Source: Phytoseiulus persimilis
Lineage: Eukaryota > Arthropoda > Arachnida > Mesostigmata > Phytoseiidae
Direction of reading: 5' to 3'
NCBI GenBank assembly: GCA_037576195.1
Contig: CM075102.1
Span: forward strand, 48,046,745 to 48,110,744
Length of the DNA stretch: 64,000 bases
The translations under genes were made by a program, and so were the position numbers. The notes beneath the pieces are model-generated. The model made no database searches. It was given only the letters and a program-made list of their open reading frames with translations, and was not told the DNA's origin. Positions 50,744 through 62,278 of the stretch are shown here, one piece after another. Position 1 is the stretch's first letter. Each line of letters begins with the position of its first letter.

Positions 50744-52866
50744 CATGGTATCGACTGATTATCATGAAGTTATATGCTCGCTGCTATCATGCGTGACTGG
50801 CGTCAGTAGGTAGTCGGTGTCATTACGTCAAGACACTCGGGTCTGTCGTTGAAGGATACTGAACCGCATATCGAGTCGAATGAGCTTTGGAAACTGAGAC
50901 GTGAACTGAGACAGTATCGACACCAGAGCGTTTCACGGGCCGAACGAAGCGAATCGGGTCGGAGAAAGACCAGAATCGCTGCTTCTAGAGGCTCTATGTT
51001 CCTCCTGAGAATGGTTCCATACGGCGATAATTGACGCTCAGTGAGATATCAAGCTCACTGAAATATACTCATGCATCAAGGTCCTGATTGTCAGCTCATC
51101 CGTTGTGTGGGATGCGGGACGCCCATCAAGTCAGACCACCGCTGCCTCGAAACAAGTCAGGCACTACGCCGGCACAAAGCGCTTCGACGTTTATCCAGCG
51201 TTAGAACAGAGCAGTCGACGCATTAGGAGATCTTTGACGATTCAGTCAAGCGATTGAAGAGGCTCATCCTTCAAGGACTCAAACTAACTGTAAACCAGAC
51301 CCGACTCATGGAACTCCTCCGACTCACTATCGGTGACCATCAGAACCCGCTGGTTTCCACAGCGCCCATTGCTCTCCTAAAACTCCTTACCCCAGACGTC
51401 GAAATCGAGGATTTCACCCGACATCTGAGCAACTGCCCGGGCCCGCGTGATCTACGGACCGAGGCCGCGGACGAAGAGCGAAAATCATCTCACCGTGCGA
51501 AGTCAAGGTCTAGCGTCTCTCAGGGGCCGGGTCAAGGTGACTTTGTGTTCCATTAATATTGAGTCACTTGCAGAACGCTGAAATGTGTAGATTCCGAGCT
51601 CACGAGATACGCGACGAATATTCGATCTCCTGCGGGATACAAACTTCTCAAAAGCTCGGGAGGGGGCATACGTCAGAAGCCTCTTATCCCCCGGGGAGCC
51701 ATCATCGCAGAATGACTTTGCCAAGGGCTCGGACTGGTGTCATACATCAGAAACCTTGACACAGAACCGGCACTGATTCCTCGGGGGAAATCTCGATCTT
51801 CCCGCGTCCGAGCTCGGGTCACGAGCGCTCAGGCCACTGATGGAAAATCGGGCATCCAGGCATCGCGAACCTTTTCCGAAAGAATTCGGGACCTGCTGCG
51901 TGGAGTGAACATTTACTAGATGGCGAGTCCGTTCGTATACATCGCCATCATCCGTCGGATCCCGTGATATTACGATGCACTCAGTCGATTTACGTCCTCT
52001 TTCGTCTCAATGAAGTAAAACGTCCATTTATCGCCGGAACGTGTGGATAGGATGCATCAGTTCACGCGGTAGGTTCTGCCACCATACTGCTTTTCTGAAG
52101 GTCCTTGAGTCCTGGGTCGAGCTAGCTGACCGGAGCGCATATCGCTTCGGGGAGCCCTATGGCGAGACGGGTTTTGGAGGCATAGACTCATATTCTCGCA
52201 CCAGTAGTCATTCTCGTGTCTCTCTACGGTCTCAGCGTTTGACATCGATGCCAATTGCCCGAGTTGGAATTCGACTTCCCGGACGCCTTCAAGGGCCGCA
52301 TGCTGTCTCTGAGATGCACCCGAGTCTCTTGCGTCCTCCATTCCGAAGAGACATCTGAAGCCTTCGATAGAACTTGAATATCTGGATGGACCGCAACCAC
52401 GACCGCCGGTTCCTCAGCGTTCTCGACAACGTGAAAGAGGAACGTTATCCGACGAATAGTCCGTGATCAACCACATACTGTCCCTTTCCCCATGTGAACG
52501 TGTACGTCCAACTCACTTGCGGCATTGGGCGGATCGGACTGGGAGCTACATTCGCCATTTCCCGGACTGGAATTTTATGGTATTATTACCCGTTCCCGGT
52601 TAATAAGACACCTCGAAGACCGATGTAGTACACATTCTGAAGAAAGGGAGTCGAGCGATGAAATTGGGGTTCCTCTAATTCAACGAGTTCGTGTTGTCAC
52701 AGCGCGGATGAGGAAACTGACGCGTCGAACGAATTCCGAGGATTTCAACAACCGTTTCATGAAACATACCAGGTATCGCCACTGGATACTACGCCCAGAG
52801 AATCCGCCGAACTCCGACCTCAGGCATCGGATCAACTTTTCCCATTCCATTCCTGGACGAACTCAC
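50744..52866. other. No supported gene; later MRPS14 exons not found
   Basis: The remaining exons of MRPS14 should lie here on the minus strand, but none of the conserved S14 motifs could be read. A plus frame at 51071-51556 encodes a short Cys-rich finger-like start, then a TAG at 51224, then a helical continuation in the same frame. A minus-strand ATG at 52558 opens 14 codons ending at a GTGAGT donor (52517), but no continuation was found. Confidence 0.35.
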
Positions 52867-52983
52867 CTGTCTCCTCTTGTAATCTTTCAACATCCTCCAG
52901 TCCGTCATGTAGCCTCGAGACTGGACCTCAAATAGTGGCCGACTCGCCAAGAAACTGATGGAAGAGCGCACCAAAGCTTGCAT
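52867..52983 (-). CDS. MRPS14: Mitochondrial ribosomal protein S14, first exon (partial)
   Basis: Small-subunit protein of the mitochondrial ribosome. The exon starts at ATG 52983 and ends at a GTGAGT donor in phase 0 after 39 codons. A basic presequence (MQALVRSSISFLASRPLF) is followed by YMTDWRMLKDYKRRQ, matching the start of the mature S14 family (Tyr-x-Asp-Trp-Arg-Met, then Lys-Arg-Arg). The C-terminal S14 motifs were not found in the window, so only exon 1 is supported. It is head to head with katanin p80, 451 bp between start codons. Confidence 0.8.
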
Positions 52984-53434
52984 TTTGAGCGATGAATTTT
53001 ATTGCCAAGTTCTGTCGCGCAGGAAAGGAACACCGCTCCGTCGTTTAGTGTTAAGCGGCGGGATCGAGCTCTGGCTACCGTTGAGGCCGGACCCGCGGAA
53101 CTCCGCGATGGGGAAATTCTCAGATGACTCTCGTGGAGTCAAGAAGGAACGTAGGAGACTTTGGGTGCCCAAATGTGGGAAAAATCCGAACCGGAGCTCG
53201 TGGCACCCTCTCACACCGTGAGCCTCTTTCCGAAAGTGCCACAGCTCGTGAGTGTGGGACGTTCGTCGTGATATCCGACTCAGACAGCAAGAGGCGCTTG
53301 TCGTATGAGGACGAGCCAATGCGAGAGTCCGTTCAATGATTACCGCAGTTGTTGTTATTTTTTTAATGTCAGTGTCTCCGAATTAACCAGCTAGCGTGAA
53401 TGAATCCATAGGAATTACGTGTGACGTTGAGAGA
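52984..53434. promoter_or_regulatory. Putative bidirectional promoter, MRPS14 and katanin p80
   Basis: This 451-bp stretch separates the two divergent start codons. It should hold both promoters and leaders. No specific element was identified. Confidence 0.4.
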
Positions 53435-53560
53435 ATGGCGTGCGCCGCCCGTAGAGCAACGAAGGTGCACGAATTTGTGGCGCACGGCGCTGTGGTCAAC
53501 TGCATTTCCATCGGGAGGAAAAGTGGGAAAGTCGTAGCCACTGCTGGAGATGATAAGAAG
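53435..53560 (+). CDS. KATNB1: Katanin p80 WD40 subunit, first exon (partial)
   Basis: Targeting subunit of the microtubule-severing katanin complex. The exon starts at ATG 53435 (MACAARRATKVHEF) and ends at a GTAAGT donor in phase 0 after 42 codons. VHEFVAHGAVVNC, GRKSGKVVATAGDDKK matches the first WD40 blade of katanin p80, which would continue with Val-Asn-Leu-Trp in the next exon. I searched the plus strand to the end of the window for that continuation and did not find it, so either the first intron exceeds 10 kb or the locus is incomplete. An open frame upstream of the ATG is not counted. Confidence 0.85.
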
Positions 53561-54030
53561 GTAAGTCCCTTTCGATATTCGAGACTGTTCAGAAACTTTC
53601 CGAACCCCCTACTTCCGTCCAGTGTTATTCCTGGTCCGAGGCACATCGCAGAAGTTTGAAAAACGACTCGTTCGGGTCGTCGCATTTTTCGGACAGAGGG
53701 GACAAGCATGGTTCACTTCAGCCGACTAATTCAGAATTTCGCTCGAGTTCGATGCGGCTTCCGGATTTTTTTCGAGGAAACGAACGAGTGCAACTCGTTG
53801 AACTCGCTTCTTTTATTCTGTGCAGAGCTCCCATAGGAGCGCTGAGCACTTGAACCGCCAGGTCGACGTGAAGACGAGACAGCCAACTCTGGCTTTCTCC
53901 CGCTCGACGTTTGAGGAGTTTCCTCAACCGCTGCAAGTTCCTCGTGATGGTTCTAGGAGCCAATTGGTGAAGGTGGCACTTGTGCGCGACGTGTCAAGGG
54001 TTCTCGTGCGTTCATCTGCGTAGACTCTTC

Positions 54031-54053
54031 GGAGGGGAGGGGGGGGGGGGGGG
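54031..54053 (+). repeat. G-rich run ending in G15
   Basis: Runs of two, four and fifteen G residues are separated by single A residues. The stretch could form a G-quadruplex on the plus strand and is likely length-variable. Confidence 0.85.
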
Positions 54054-54384
54054 CACGGATTCGGCACTCGGTTCCGTCCGGACGAGGCTCAGGGCCTGGT
54101 TCGGCTCATTTCACTCCATCGGTATGCGAATCAGACGGGATCTCGACGGCGTGAACACTCGACTTGTGATCGACTCGACGTTCTGAAACAAGATAGACCC
54201 AACTCGGAGATTAGCTTTAGCTTTCGTTCGAGAACAGCTTAAAGATTATCCTCAGTGTGAGCGAGGGGACGCAGCGTTCCGCTATGACGACTGGCTGACC
54301 CTGCGTCCTGGTCATCATTTTGATCGACGGCAGAAAATTTGTTGCCTGTTGTATTGTTTGCTGGGACTGCTGGCGTTGTGTTCG

Positions 54385-54416
54385 TTGTTGCTGCTGCTGC
54401 CGCGGCTGGTTCTGCT
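54385..54416 (+). repeat. GTT/GCT trinucleotide-rich stretch
   Basis: Short tandem GTT and GCT triplets form an imperfect microsatellite. It lies in an otherwise unassigned region. Confidence 0.6.
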
Positions 54417-55839
54417 GCTATTTTCGACCATCGTTTAAAAGCCGTTCAGCCAGTGTTTCTGGTCCCCTTCGATGGGGTCGATGTTCCTGTTCTTCCTTTC
54501 GTGGAGGGTTCTTCGTCGGTACTCCCACAAAGCGAAGCGAACCGTGGGTTTCCCCGGCGTCGTTCCACTAATTCTTCCACAAGGTTCCACTAGAATCTTT
54601 GAACGTTGATTGTTTCAGCAGAAACCGAACCTGCACTCGTGTGTGGATCGTCCGAGCTGAGTCGAATGAGACTCCCGGGAACGTAATCTTTCTCCCTGAC
54701 GATCTCGCCCAGCTGTGCTTCTGCGCTTGGCGTATTCGGTTCCACAAACAAATAGTCTCAAGCGGAACTAACTGAAATGAACTGGAAACTGGAATACAGA
54801 GTACCGATCGAGAGAGACCGCGTTGCTTCTTGATAGGCGCTTTAATCAGAGTAATACGATATATCGGCCTGATGCGATGTGCGAGTTCTCGGCGGGTTTG
54901 TCCTGGTATGGCGTGGTAGGGTATGGGCGTATTACTCCACATCACTTCTGAAATATCATCATAGACCCTCATCCCCTCCGTCTCACGGGCGATCCCTCCT
55001 CTTCGGGGCCCTTCTCAACTCGTAATCTTGGTCTAAGACTCCGAACGACTTGGAACGCCTCTGACCATGCTCGACTCATTTGTTCGTTCCCACTGCTTTT
55101 CGTGTGGCTTTCGCGAAACGTGGACTGGAAGCGGCCTAGCTTTCGCCAACCGAACTGGCAATGACGATTGTTGAGGATCATTGTTCATTCATTCTCCCCC
55201 GTTCATTTTCCGTCATTCATTCGTTCATTCATGCCGCGGTTCCGTCTGCGCAGTTAGCAGCAATCAAACTTGAGCGGTGACTCCTCCAACAGGCGGCGAT
55301 TCGGAAACGAATCCCGAGAAAGCTGTTCAGAAGCTCTGCGAGGTGTCTGGATTGTGTTCTTTTCGAGCTGCTTCCCCGATACTCCTCCGAGAGGCACGGT
55401 CAACGAACAGCCAGGGAACATACGCGATAACATTCAGAAGGAGTGACGACACGGGTGCGGCTCAGATGGGAGAGAAAAGCAGCCTGAGTCGTGTCGCGTA
55501 ATGGTCTTCGGAAGACATCTTGGGACAGTTTTGTCGATGGCGTTTGGGTTGGGGTGGTCATTGTTTCCCACGGAATGAAACCAGTTCGGAAGCATGGAAG
55601 CGGCTGCGCAGGCTATTACCCCCACAGTCGCCGCCGATTGAGGAATACCACTTCGAGGGATGGAAGAGGCCGTTTGCGGCTGGAAAGCAGGCGTCGATCG
55701 TCAGGGGCGGCGGCGTCAATGGTGCTTGCGCCTTAGCTTCACTTAGTCCACAGTCGTCTTGACTCTCGTCGTCGTCGTCGTTAGCGCCTCCACTTGGTAC
55801 ATTGTTCATTATTTTTTTGTTCGTCGTGCTCCTGTGGCC

Positions 55840-56262
55840 ATGCAAATCGTCTTCGAAAATGTTACGCGTACGCTGGAAGAGCTGTTTTCCGATACTCCTG
55901 TTTAGTCAAAAAGTCGACGCGATGGAGCTGATTTGGAACAGGGCGCCAGCCGATGATCTCATCGTTTACTCGTTGGCCTCGCTGTTTCCTGGGACGGCAA
56001 AGTTCTCCGACGCTCGAGTCGGAACTCTCTTTAGCTCATTGCCGTTCCCCAATGACTTTATGGATAACCACAGCACTGTTCAGCTGTGAACGGAGACGAG
56101 CGACTCGAGTTTCGAGTTGGAAGTACCACCGCGGCCAATCATTGTTGTGGAGCCCTACAACGATTTGAGCTCAGTGTTTCGAAAGTGGGCGAATACGAGA
56201 TCGGCATACAGGAAGTGGAGTTCACGGAAGTGCCGTGCCGTGATTCCCTGCTCGTAGACTGA
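55840..56262 (+). CDS. Candidate two-exon gene, unassigned (68 residues)
   Basis: Exon 55840-55867 starts at an ATG in a good context and ends at donor GTACGC. Exon 56084-56262 follows acceptor TTCAG and ends at TGA, with matching phase. The joined peptide reads as a beta-rich unit (MQIVFENVT, RLEFRVGSTTAANHCCGALQ, RFELSVSKVGEYEIGIQEVE) with two adjacent cysteines. An alternative plus frame through the proposed intron is also open. The product could be part of a larger protein continuing 3'. No family is recognised, and confidence rests on splice phase and composition. Confidence 0.3.
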
Positions 56263-57816
56263 AAGATGCGCGTAATTACCGCTATACACTGCGGCCGTGA
56301 CATGTCCGACTGTCCGCTGGACGGACCGCTGGATTGTCTCAAGGCTCTGGTCCGTAGATTCGAATCAGTGGGAAGAGTTTGCTTTTTTGGGGAACAGGAC
56401 TGGGAGTGGGGTCGTCCGGCTCAGCCTGCCCCAAGCAGGAAAATAGGAAGAATGGAGATGGATTCACCGTTTGGAAACACCCGTTTTCAATGCCCTCAAT
56501 GCCGAAAAGTATGGTCAGAACGAAGCCATTGATCCGCCATCTTTCGAAGGGAATTTGATTTGGGAGGAAGACCGCTGTTGCTCTGCCGTTGTGTTTTATG
56601 AGTAGAGCTATCGACCCGCCGTTGGACCGTCGAGCGAGCAGCCAAGCGGACGTCCATCTATCCATTCTTCCATCCATCCTTTCACCGCCGTTTTCAAAAT
56701 TTCGCCCAGCCGCGTGGCTCGACGCTCTTCTGCAGTTCGATGAGTGCTCGTTTGAAGCCGCGGCGCCTCTCTTATTCTCCTCGCGTGCTCCAGAAATGCT
56801 GACGGCACATGAGTGGACATTTGACGTAGCGTATTTGAAATCCCTCAATCTACGCGGTATGTGTCGAAACGGATCACAGGGCTACGGGCCGCGACCTCCG
56901 AGCCACTGAGCCACCGCTGAAGACGCGACCCGGAGAGTCGTTTCTCGATTCATTGAAATGGACATCGGGATGTTATCTACTCGATGAGTTGTTGGCAACT
57001 TCGCACCTCTTGTGAAAGAGAAACAACGGTCGGAACAAACGGCATCTGCATGAGGTATGCCGTCCTGGTTGAGAATTGGAGAGAAAAGTGTTGTAGTGGA
57101 ATTGAATGGGAGACTTTCTATCGTTTTGGATCGTAATGAGAAACTCTTTCGGCGCCATATCATGACTGAGCCTGTAATATTGTGGCTTCTGCTAACGCCG
57201 AACATGCTTGCCACTTGAATCTTGGATCGGAAATTTTCATGACTGGCCAGACCTCAGGTGTGCGCAAGGATTGCTGCTCACGACCGCGTCTTTGACTGTC
57301 GTCTTGAGTCTAGTGCCGTAAGTCCGCTGGCCCTAACTATCGGAAAATATTCACTATTGAAGGCAGAAATGAATCTGAGACTCTGGAGCAGAGTTTTCGA
57401 TAGCTGCCGAAACGGCGATGTCGTGAATTCTCGGCGAAGCCGCTGGTTCGGATCGTGGGCTTTTTCTCCTGAATCTACTCGCTCATCCAAGCTTCCCGGA
57501 CTTCACGTAAAGTTGGCCCGCGAGGAGAAAAGAGTGCCTCTATCTGTTCTGGAAAAAAAGACAAACGACTAGAAAGACTAGTCCATTCAAATAAAAAAAA
57601 GTGAAATTTCCTCCCGTTTTTTTCTGGAACCGATAGCCAGGGGGATTGTGGTTCGACCATCGGTCCGTTCACTTGACTTCTTTAATAGCAACTGCGATGA
57701 TCGCTATCGCTCTGAGTAAATGCGAGTTCTCGGAAAACGAAGAGAAAGTAGGAGGTTTGAAAAACTCGAAAGATGTGAAAAAATGTAGCAGAAAAAAATG
57801 TGTCGAAAATTTCCAG
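56263..57816. other. No supported gene
   Basis: A minus-strand acceptor of unusual strength (TTTGTCTTTTTTTCCAG) ends at about 57554 and precedes a frame of about 27 codons ending at a TAG (57472-57474). A plus frame ends at 57570-57572, with AATAAA about 20 bp beyond. These signals conflict, and I could not complete a gene on either strand. Confidence 0.3.
56855..56920 (-). other. tRNA-like relic, possibly SINE-derived
   Basis: The minus strand carries TGGCTCAGTGG at 56913-56903, a perfect RNA polymerase III A-box-like sequence. It is followed about 32 bp later by GTTTCGACAC at 56870-56861, resembling a degraded B box. The spacing suits a tRNA, but stems and anticodon arm do not pair properly, so it is not a functional tRNA. 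A tRNA-derived SINE fragment is possible. Confidence 0.3.
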
Positions 57817-58018
57817 ACATAATTCTGAAGAATATATGCGGGTCTTTTCTGTCGAAGCTGGAGTCTCTTCGCTAGGAACAAAAATCGGACAGATGACAGG
57901 AAGCGAGTCGAAAGCGTCTTATCAAATGGGGGAGGTCTATCTTTCACCATTGAGTTCCTCTCCTTTCATTCGGATCCTTGCTGAAATGCAGAAGGAGAAT
58001 CTCCAGAACTCTATTTGA
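57817..58018 (+). CDS. Candidate terminal exon, unassigned
   Basis: A plus-strand frame of 67 codons begins right after acceptor ATTTCCAG and ends at a TGA. It reads as protein-like (MRVFSVEAGVSSLGTKIGQM, MGEVYLSPLSSSP, ILAEMQKENLQ). It starts in phase 2, and no upstream exon was found. A minus frame overlaps it. The family is unknown. Confidence 0.22.
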
Positions 58019-60131
58019 CTTTTCAATCCTATCAGCTTCATAGCCTGTACACGAAGAATGATTGTTCAGTCTTCTGTCGACTCGTGCGGGTTCGAGCACT
58101 TTCCTGAGAGCCTGTTCCTGGGGCGAAACTCCGCGATCTCGCTCACGCTCACTGGTGTGCCAGACTGCTCGAGGTACCGATAATCTCGCTAAGAGGAACC
58201 GTGGCTCGTTCCATGGCTCATTTCTGGTATCCACGGGAGTCCGGAACTTCGGCAAAGTTTCCATCAGTGGCGTACCCATAGAACCGGTCTCGTCTTAGAC
58301 GTCCATCGAAATGTCCATCGGATGCCACTGCAGATTCTTTGCAGACACAAAGTGTCTAACCTTCTCGCTACGGTGCCGCCAGAAGAAGAGAAAGAATGCT
58401 ACCCGGCGCCTGCAGCTTCAGACTCGAACTGCTTCTTTTAGTCACAACTTCGGACTTCTGGCTGTTTCCGCCGTTGCGGCCGCCGCCACCGCCACCGAGG
58501 CGTACTCCTCTGGGTGGCGATGCTTCACCGACTCAGCAACAAGCAGTGAAAGTTCAAAGACCTTTCGGTTGCGCACAGGGAGTTAGCAGCGTCAATAAAC
58601 CGTTAGATTGACTAAAACCGCTCCGTGAACGATTTCCAGCGATTCAGAAGGAGCTGAGCGATCGACATCGTTCTGAAAATGGGGAAAAACTCGGGTCTCG
58701 GACTCGACCCACTGACAGAGCGGGCTTCGAAAGTGGACAGCGATTAGCCAGCTCCCCGATAGATTGATTCGGATGGAAACTGGCTCCTGATAGGGAGCAG
58801 CAAATGGAGAAAAATGAGCGAGCTGGTTGACGTCGCGGTGCATGATCTTCCGCGGGTGGAAACTCGTCACAAACCGGGATTGATTGGTCAAATGTTTTTG
58901 TGCGGCTTCTGTGTCTCCGGCTTGAAATTCTTCCCATGCGTTCCACGAGCCGCGTTTCCCCTTCGGTGAAGTAGAAGAGGGATATCGATGATGACGACGT
59001 TGAGAATGCCGAATCTTGGAAGTCGGTTCAGCTGGACAACTTCCTCCCCTGACCGTGTTTGGTGGCTGGCGATGTTGTTGGCGTGACGAGGTCACTTAAC
59101 GCACAGATTGTGGACAAGTTGCGGGAGAAGCTCTCGAGTGAGCGGACAGACGATCCAACAACTGCCGGCGGGCTGCAATCCAGCCGCCAAGCCAGTAGTC
59201 AGTGAGTGAAGTTATGTGAGGAGTAAATGTTAGGCTTGATGTTTGGTCGTTGTTGTTTTCGTCGTTAAGAGTATCCGCTAGCACACTTCCGCGTGCGTTC
59301 GATGGAACTGAGCAGAACACACAACCTTTTTTCGTGGTTCAATATTTAGCACGCAGCGACACACGGCGTGAACCGGTTTCCAATAAGAGAGCGGCTTCCC
59401 CACTGCGAAAATATAATCTTCTTGAGAGAACGGTAATCTGAACAACCAGGCGATGGCTACATGACTTCCGCAAATCGTGGTTCCGTTCTCGGTGCTGAGG
59501 AACCCGCATCTTGTGGCTGTGATTGATATGGGGCTCGATTTTTTCGAGCACAGGAACCCTGCGTTGGACGTTGGAGTACGCGGCGGAGGGAACCGAGTTT
59601 TCCGGATTCTCGGGATCGAAATCTCTGGGAAAACGGACGTAGTTTACTCGAATATGCCCGAGAATCGTGGAAGCCTCTCGTTCTCGGAACAGAACGGCTA
59701 TGACGCCGTAAATGTGAATCGTGGAAACCTCCGACATAAGTGCGGTGAACATCTCCCATGGAACCTTCTGTCATGTTTGATTGATTTACGATCTAAATAT
59801 CACGCTCGGGAATAGGAGAAATCTGCCGTTTTGAGCGAATACGAAACCCGAGCCAGGACTCAAGCCGTTGTCAAGTCCGCACTTCCACGGCCCGAGCGGG
59901 CAGGGGTTCAACCGGACCCCGACTGAGGGTTAGTGAACTTTCGAGGGCAGTGGGCTCTCCACCGAGGATACGAGGGTGAGGGTCTTGGAAGTTTACCGAC
60001 GAATGTACCGCTAGCGGTTTTGCCACGACTCGTCTACGTGGGGTGTGGTGGCCGTAGCGGTGTGGCCTCCAAATGGGTCAAGACCTGTGTGACTGACATA
60101 CGAGACTCCCGGAAGTGATATTCCCCTCAGC
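58019..60131. other. No supported gene
   Basis: A plus frame at 58396-58611 (ATG start, proline run, 71 residues) and minus frames at 58592-59320 split by a single stop are open. The minus pair lies in one frame, separated by one TAA. A plus frame at 59477-59815 also reads as protein-like. None has decisive splice or homology support. Confidence 0.3.
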
Positions 60132-60425
60132 TCACGATTGCAGATCGAGGGGGTCTGCTTGGAGATTAAAATCGAAGGGACCGTCACTCTGTGATGAGCT
60201 ATTTTGATCTATTGAGCTCGCCTGAATGAAGAGAGAACAGCCGATGCTCGATATCGCCGTTGCTCGAGCGGTCGCATCGTTGAACGGCTTCAGTGAAATG
60301 GCGGGTAGAGCTAATAGAATAGAAGGGACTGCGGCCGCGAAAAGAACATAAAGGGCTTTCTCTTCGCGTTGAAATTTGATAAACAATTCTTTGGAGGCAC
60401 GAAAGCGTGTTTCGCCACCACAACT
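60132..60425 (-). CDS. Candidate last exon of a membrane protein, unassigned
   Basis: A minus-strand frame of 98 codons opens after a possible acceptor (TTTGAGAATAG) and ends at TGA 60132. It contains a charged helix (ASKELFIKFQREEK) followed by a strongly hydrophobic stretch (ALYVLFAAAVPSILLALPAI), probably one membrane segment, then an Asp/Ser-rich tail. The same frame upstream of the stops encodes another protein-like stretch (AQSIGLYPTDEDALRR), possibly a preceding exon. No family is recognised. Confidence 0.3.
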   Translation of the reverse strand, partial: SCGGETRFRASKELFIKFQREEKALYVLFAAAVPSILLALPAISLKPFNDATARATAISSIGCSLFIQASSIDQNSSSQSDGPFDFNLQADPLDLQS

Positions 60426-62278
60426 CTATTCTCAAACGTTCTTTCTGTCTCTTCGAAGCGCATCTTCATCGGTCGGGTACAAACCAATGCTCTGTGCCAG
60501 AACGGCTGCTTCAGCGCAGCTGAGCCGGTTGTTTCTTCTGCGTACAATGCGCAGCTAACCACAATGGTTTACGCGGCCCGATACGGGAACGACAAGATAA
60601 AAGGCGATTATGCTTTTTTGGATAATAGCAGTTGTGGATGCCAATCCATGTTCCGGTATTGTGTTCCTGGCAACCGCGTCGCGTGGCGTTTTGCTTCCCC
60701 GATTTTTTCCCCGTCGACGCGAGGGAGGGACACGCGCTCCACGATACGCTTGCAACTCACGAAGTCGCCCGTCCGTTCGCCCGTACGGTGTCTGAAATGC
60801 GACGCATTCAGTGATCCCGGTCCAACCTTACAGTTTGTAAGGAACTCACAGCGCCGAACCCGCATTCATCTCCGTCGTCGAGGAACAGTCGACGCGAAAT
60901 CGTGGATATGCTTTTGTTGTATTGGATTGTCGCGATTTAAAGCTAAGGCTATCGGAAAAGAGTCCGTCCCGAAGGATGATCGACGGCCGGTCATCGTGAT
61001 TCCGAATCGCGCACGATGGCCAAGGACGGCCCCGATCTTTTCGTATTCCGTCAGGCAGTCGATTGCTGCAGCCGCATGACAAAAATCATCATCCGTTCAC
61101 GAAGCCGTCGTTTTTGCCCTCATGAGAAAACCTGATTCGAACTCCGTGTTGCCGTCCGCTCTCCCTCGCGAAAACGATGTCCACGCCGAATCGACGAGGG
61201 TCCATCACTCCCTGTCCAAACGACGTGATTTTAAAAAATGTATGCGAACCATATTCTCAAAGCTTCCATCGACTGGGTCGGCTGGATCCGCGCGCTTTGA
61301 TGAACAGCTAGCTCCAGTTCAACGTCTGGATGATTTGTGCTCTTGAAGTCCACGGGCTGGATGGAACCAAATGAGAGTTTGCTGATGAGATATAAAGAAG
61401 CAAATGCGGTCGTCTAGCAAACCTAGCCCGGTGCGTGGGAGTCACGTGAACCAGATCACGCCACGAAGTCGGTTATGGTTCTCTTTCTCCGTCTTCGTTA
61501 ATCTCGTAATATTTCACGTCAAAAAGAATATCGGACCGAGTGACACTCTCAACATTTGTTTCAATGGTAGCTCCATTTGTTAATTATTTTTTCGGGTCGA
61601 TCCTCAGAGCTTGAACGTGAGCCGCGACCATTCAACAGAACGGCTGATCCACGAACGCGGTTTCCGCTCAGGATACGAGAACGCTCCTGAACATTTGGTC
61701 GAGACGCACTCAGGTGGTTCTCTGATGGAGACTCCTCCGTGGACGGGCTTCCAAAGCCCACTTTCTATCGGGAACTCGAAACGGGGAACGTCACGCTTCG
61801 CTGCAGCGGGACTTTAATGAGTGGATCGTGACAGAAGAATTACAATCAAGTACGGCAGCGGTAACAGCGCGGTTCGTGAACGGTCCGACTCGTTCCACTA
61901 TCGGCTGCTAACGTAGAGTTTTATCGGACACGTAAGACGCCGGGTTCCCATATTAGTCAAGCATTCAGACTGCCTGATTGTTTGGTCGCCTGTCTGTTGA
62001 CCAGCCCGATTGTGAGACGATCCAGGTTTCCTTGAAGGTATTCTTATGGTGAGAGAAAACAGCCAGCCTGCCAGCTATCAGCGGATCACACTTTGTTCGG
62101 AACACCTGCTCTGAGGTCAACTGGGGTCTTTCACAGTGCTTGCTTGGTCGACATTACACGAACAGGGGACCGAACGAGCGGATGGATCGCTGGACGGCGA
62201 GTCGGACGACCGAACAGATACCGTTACACAGTGACCGTTATCCATTTCGCTCGGCAGTCAACAACTGGATCAACGGCG
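60426..62278. other. No supported gene
   Basis: A plus frame at 60369-61079 is long but Arg-rich and is antisense to the candidate membrane exon. A plus frame with a true ATG at 61122-61346 (74 residues) is weakly protein-like. No other feature was found. Confidence 0.3.

Larger units (their letters stand above)
53561..55839. other. Presumed katanin intron or intergenic; no supported gene
   Basis: Includes the G-rich run at 54031-54053 and a GTT/GCT-type low-complexity stretch at about 54340-54420, which reads as hydrophobic residues on plus and as polyglutamine on minus. Frames at 54568-55181 (minus) and 55277-55500 (plus) are open but unsupported. CATT-type repeats occur at about 55185-55232. 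Confidence 0.3.

Noticed and set aside
60430-60560. EF-hand-like segment (AQSIGLYPTDEDALRR) on the minus strand
   Set aside because: The phrase resembles a helix before a calcium loop, but no loop with acidic ligands follows and exon borders are unclear.
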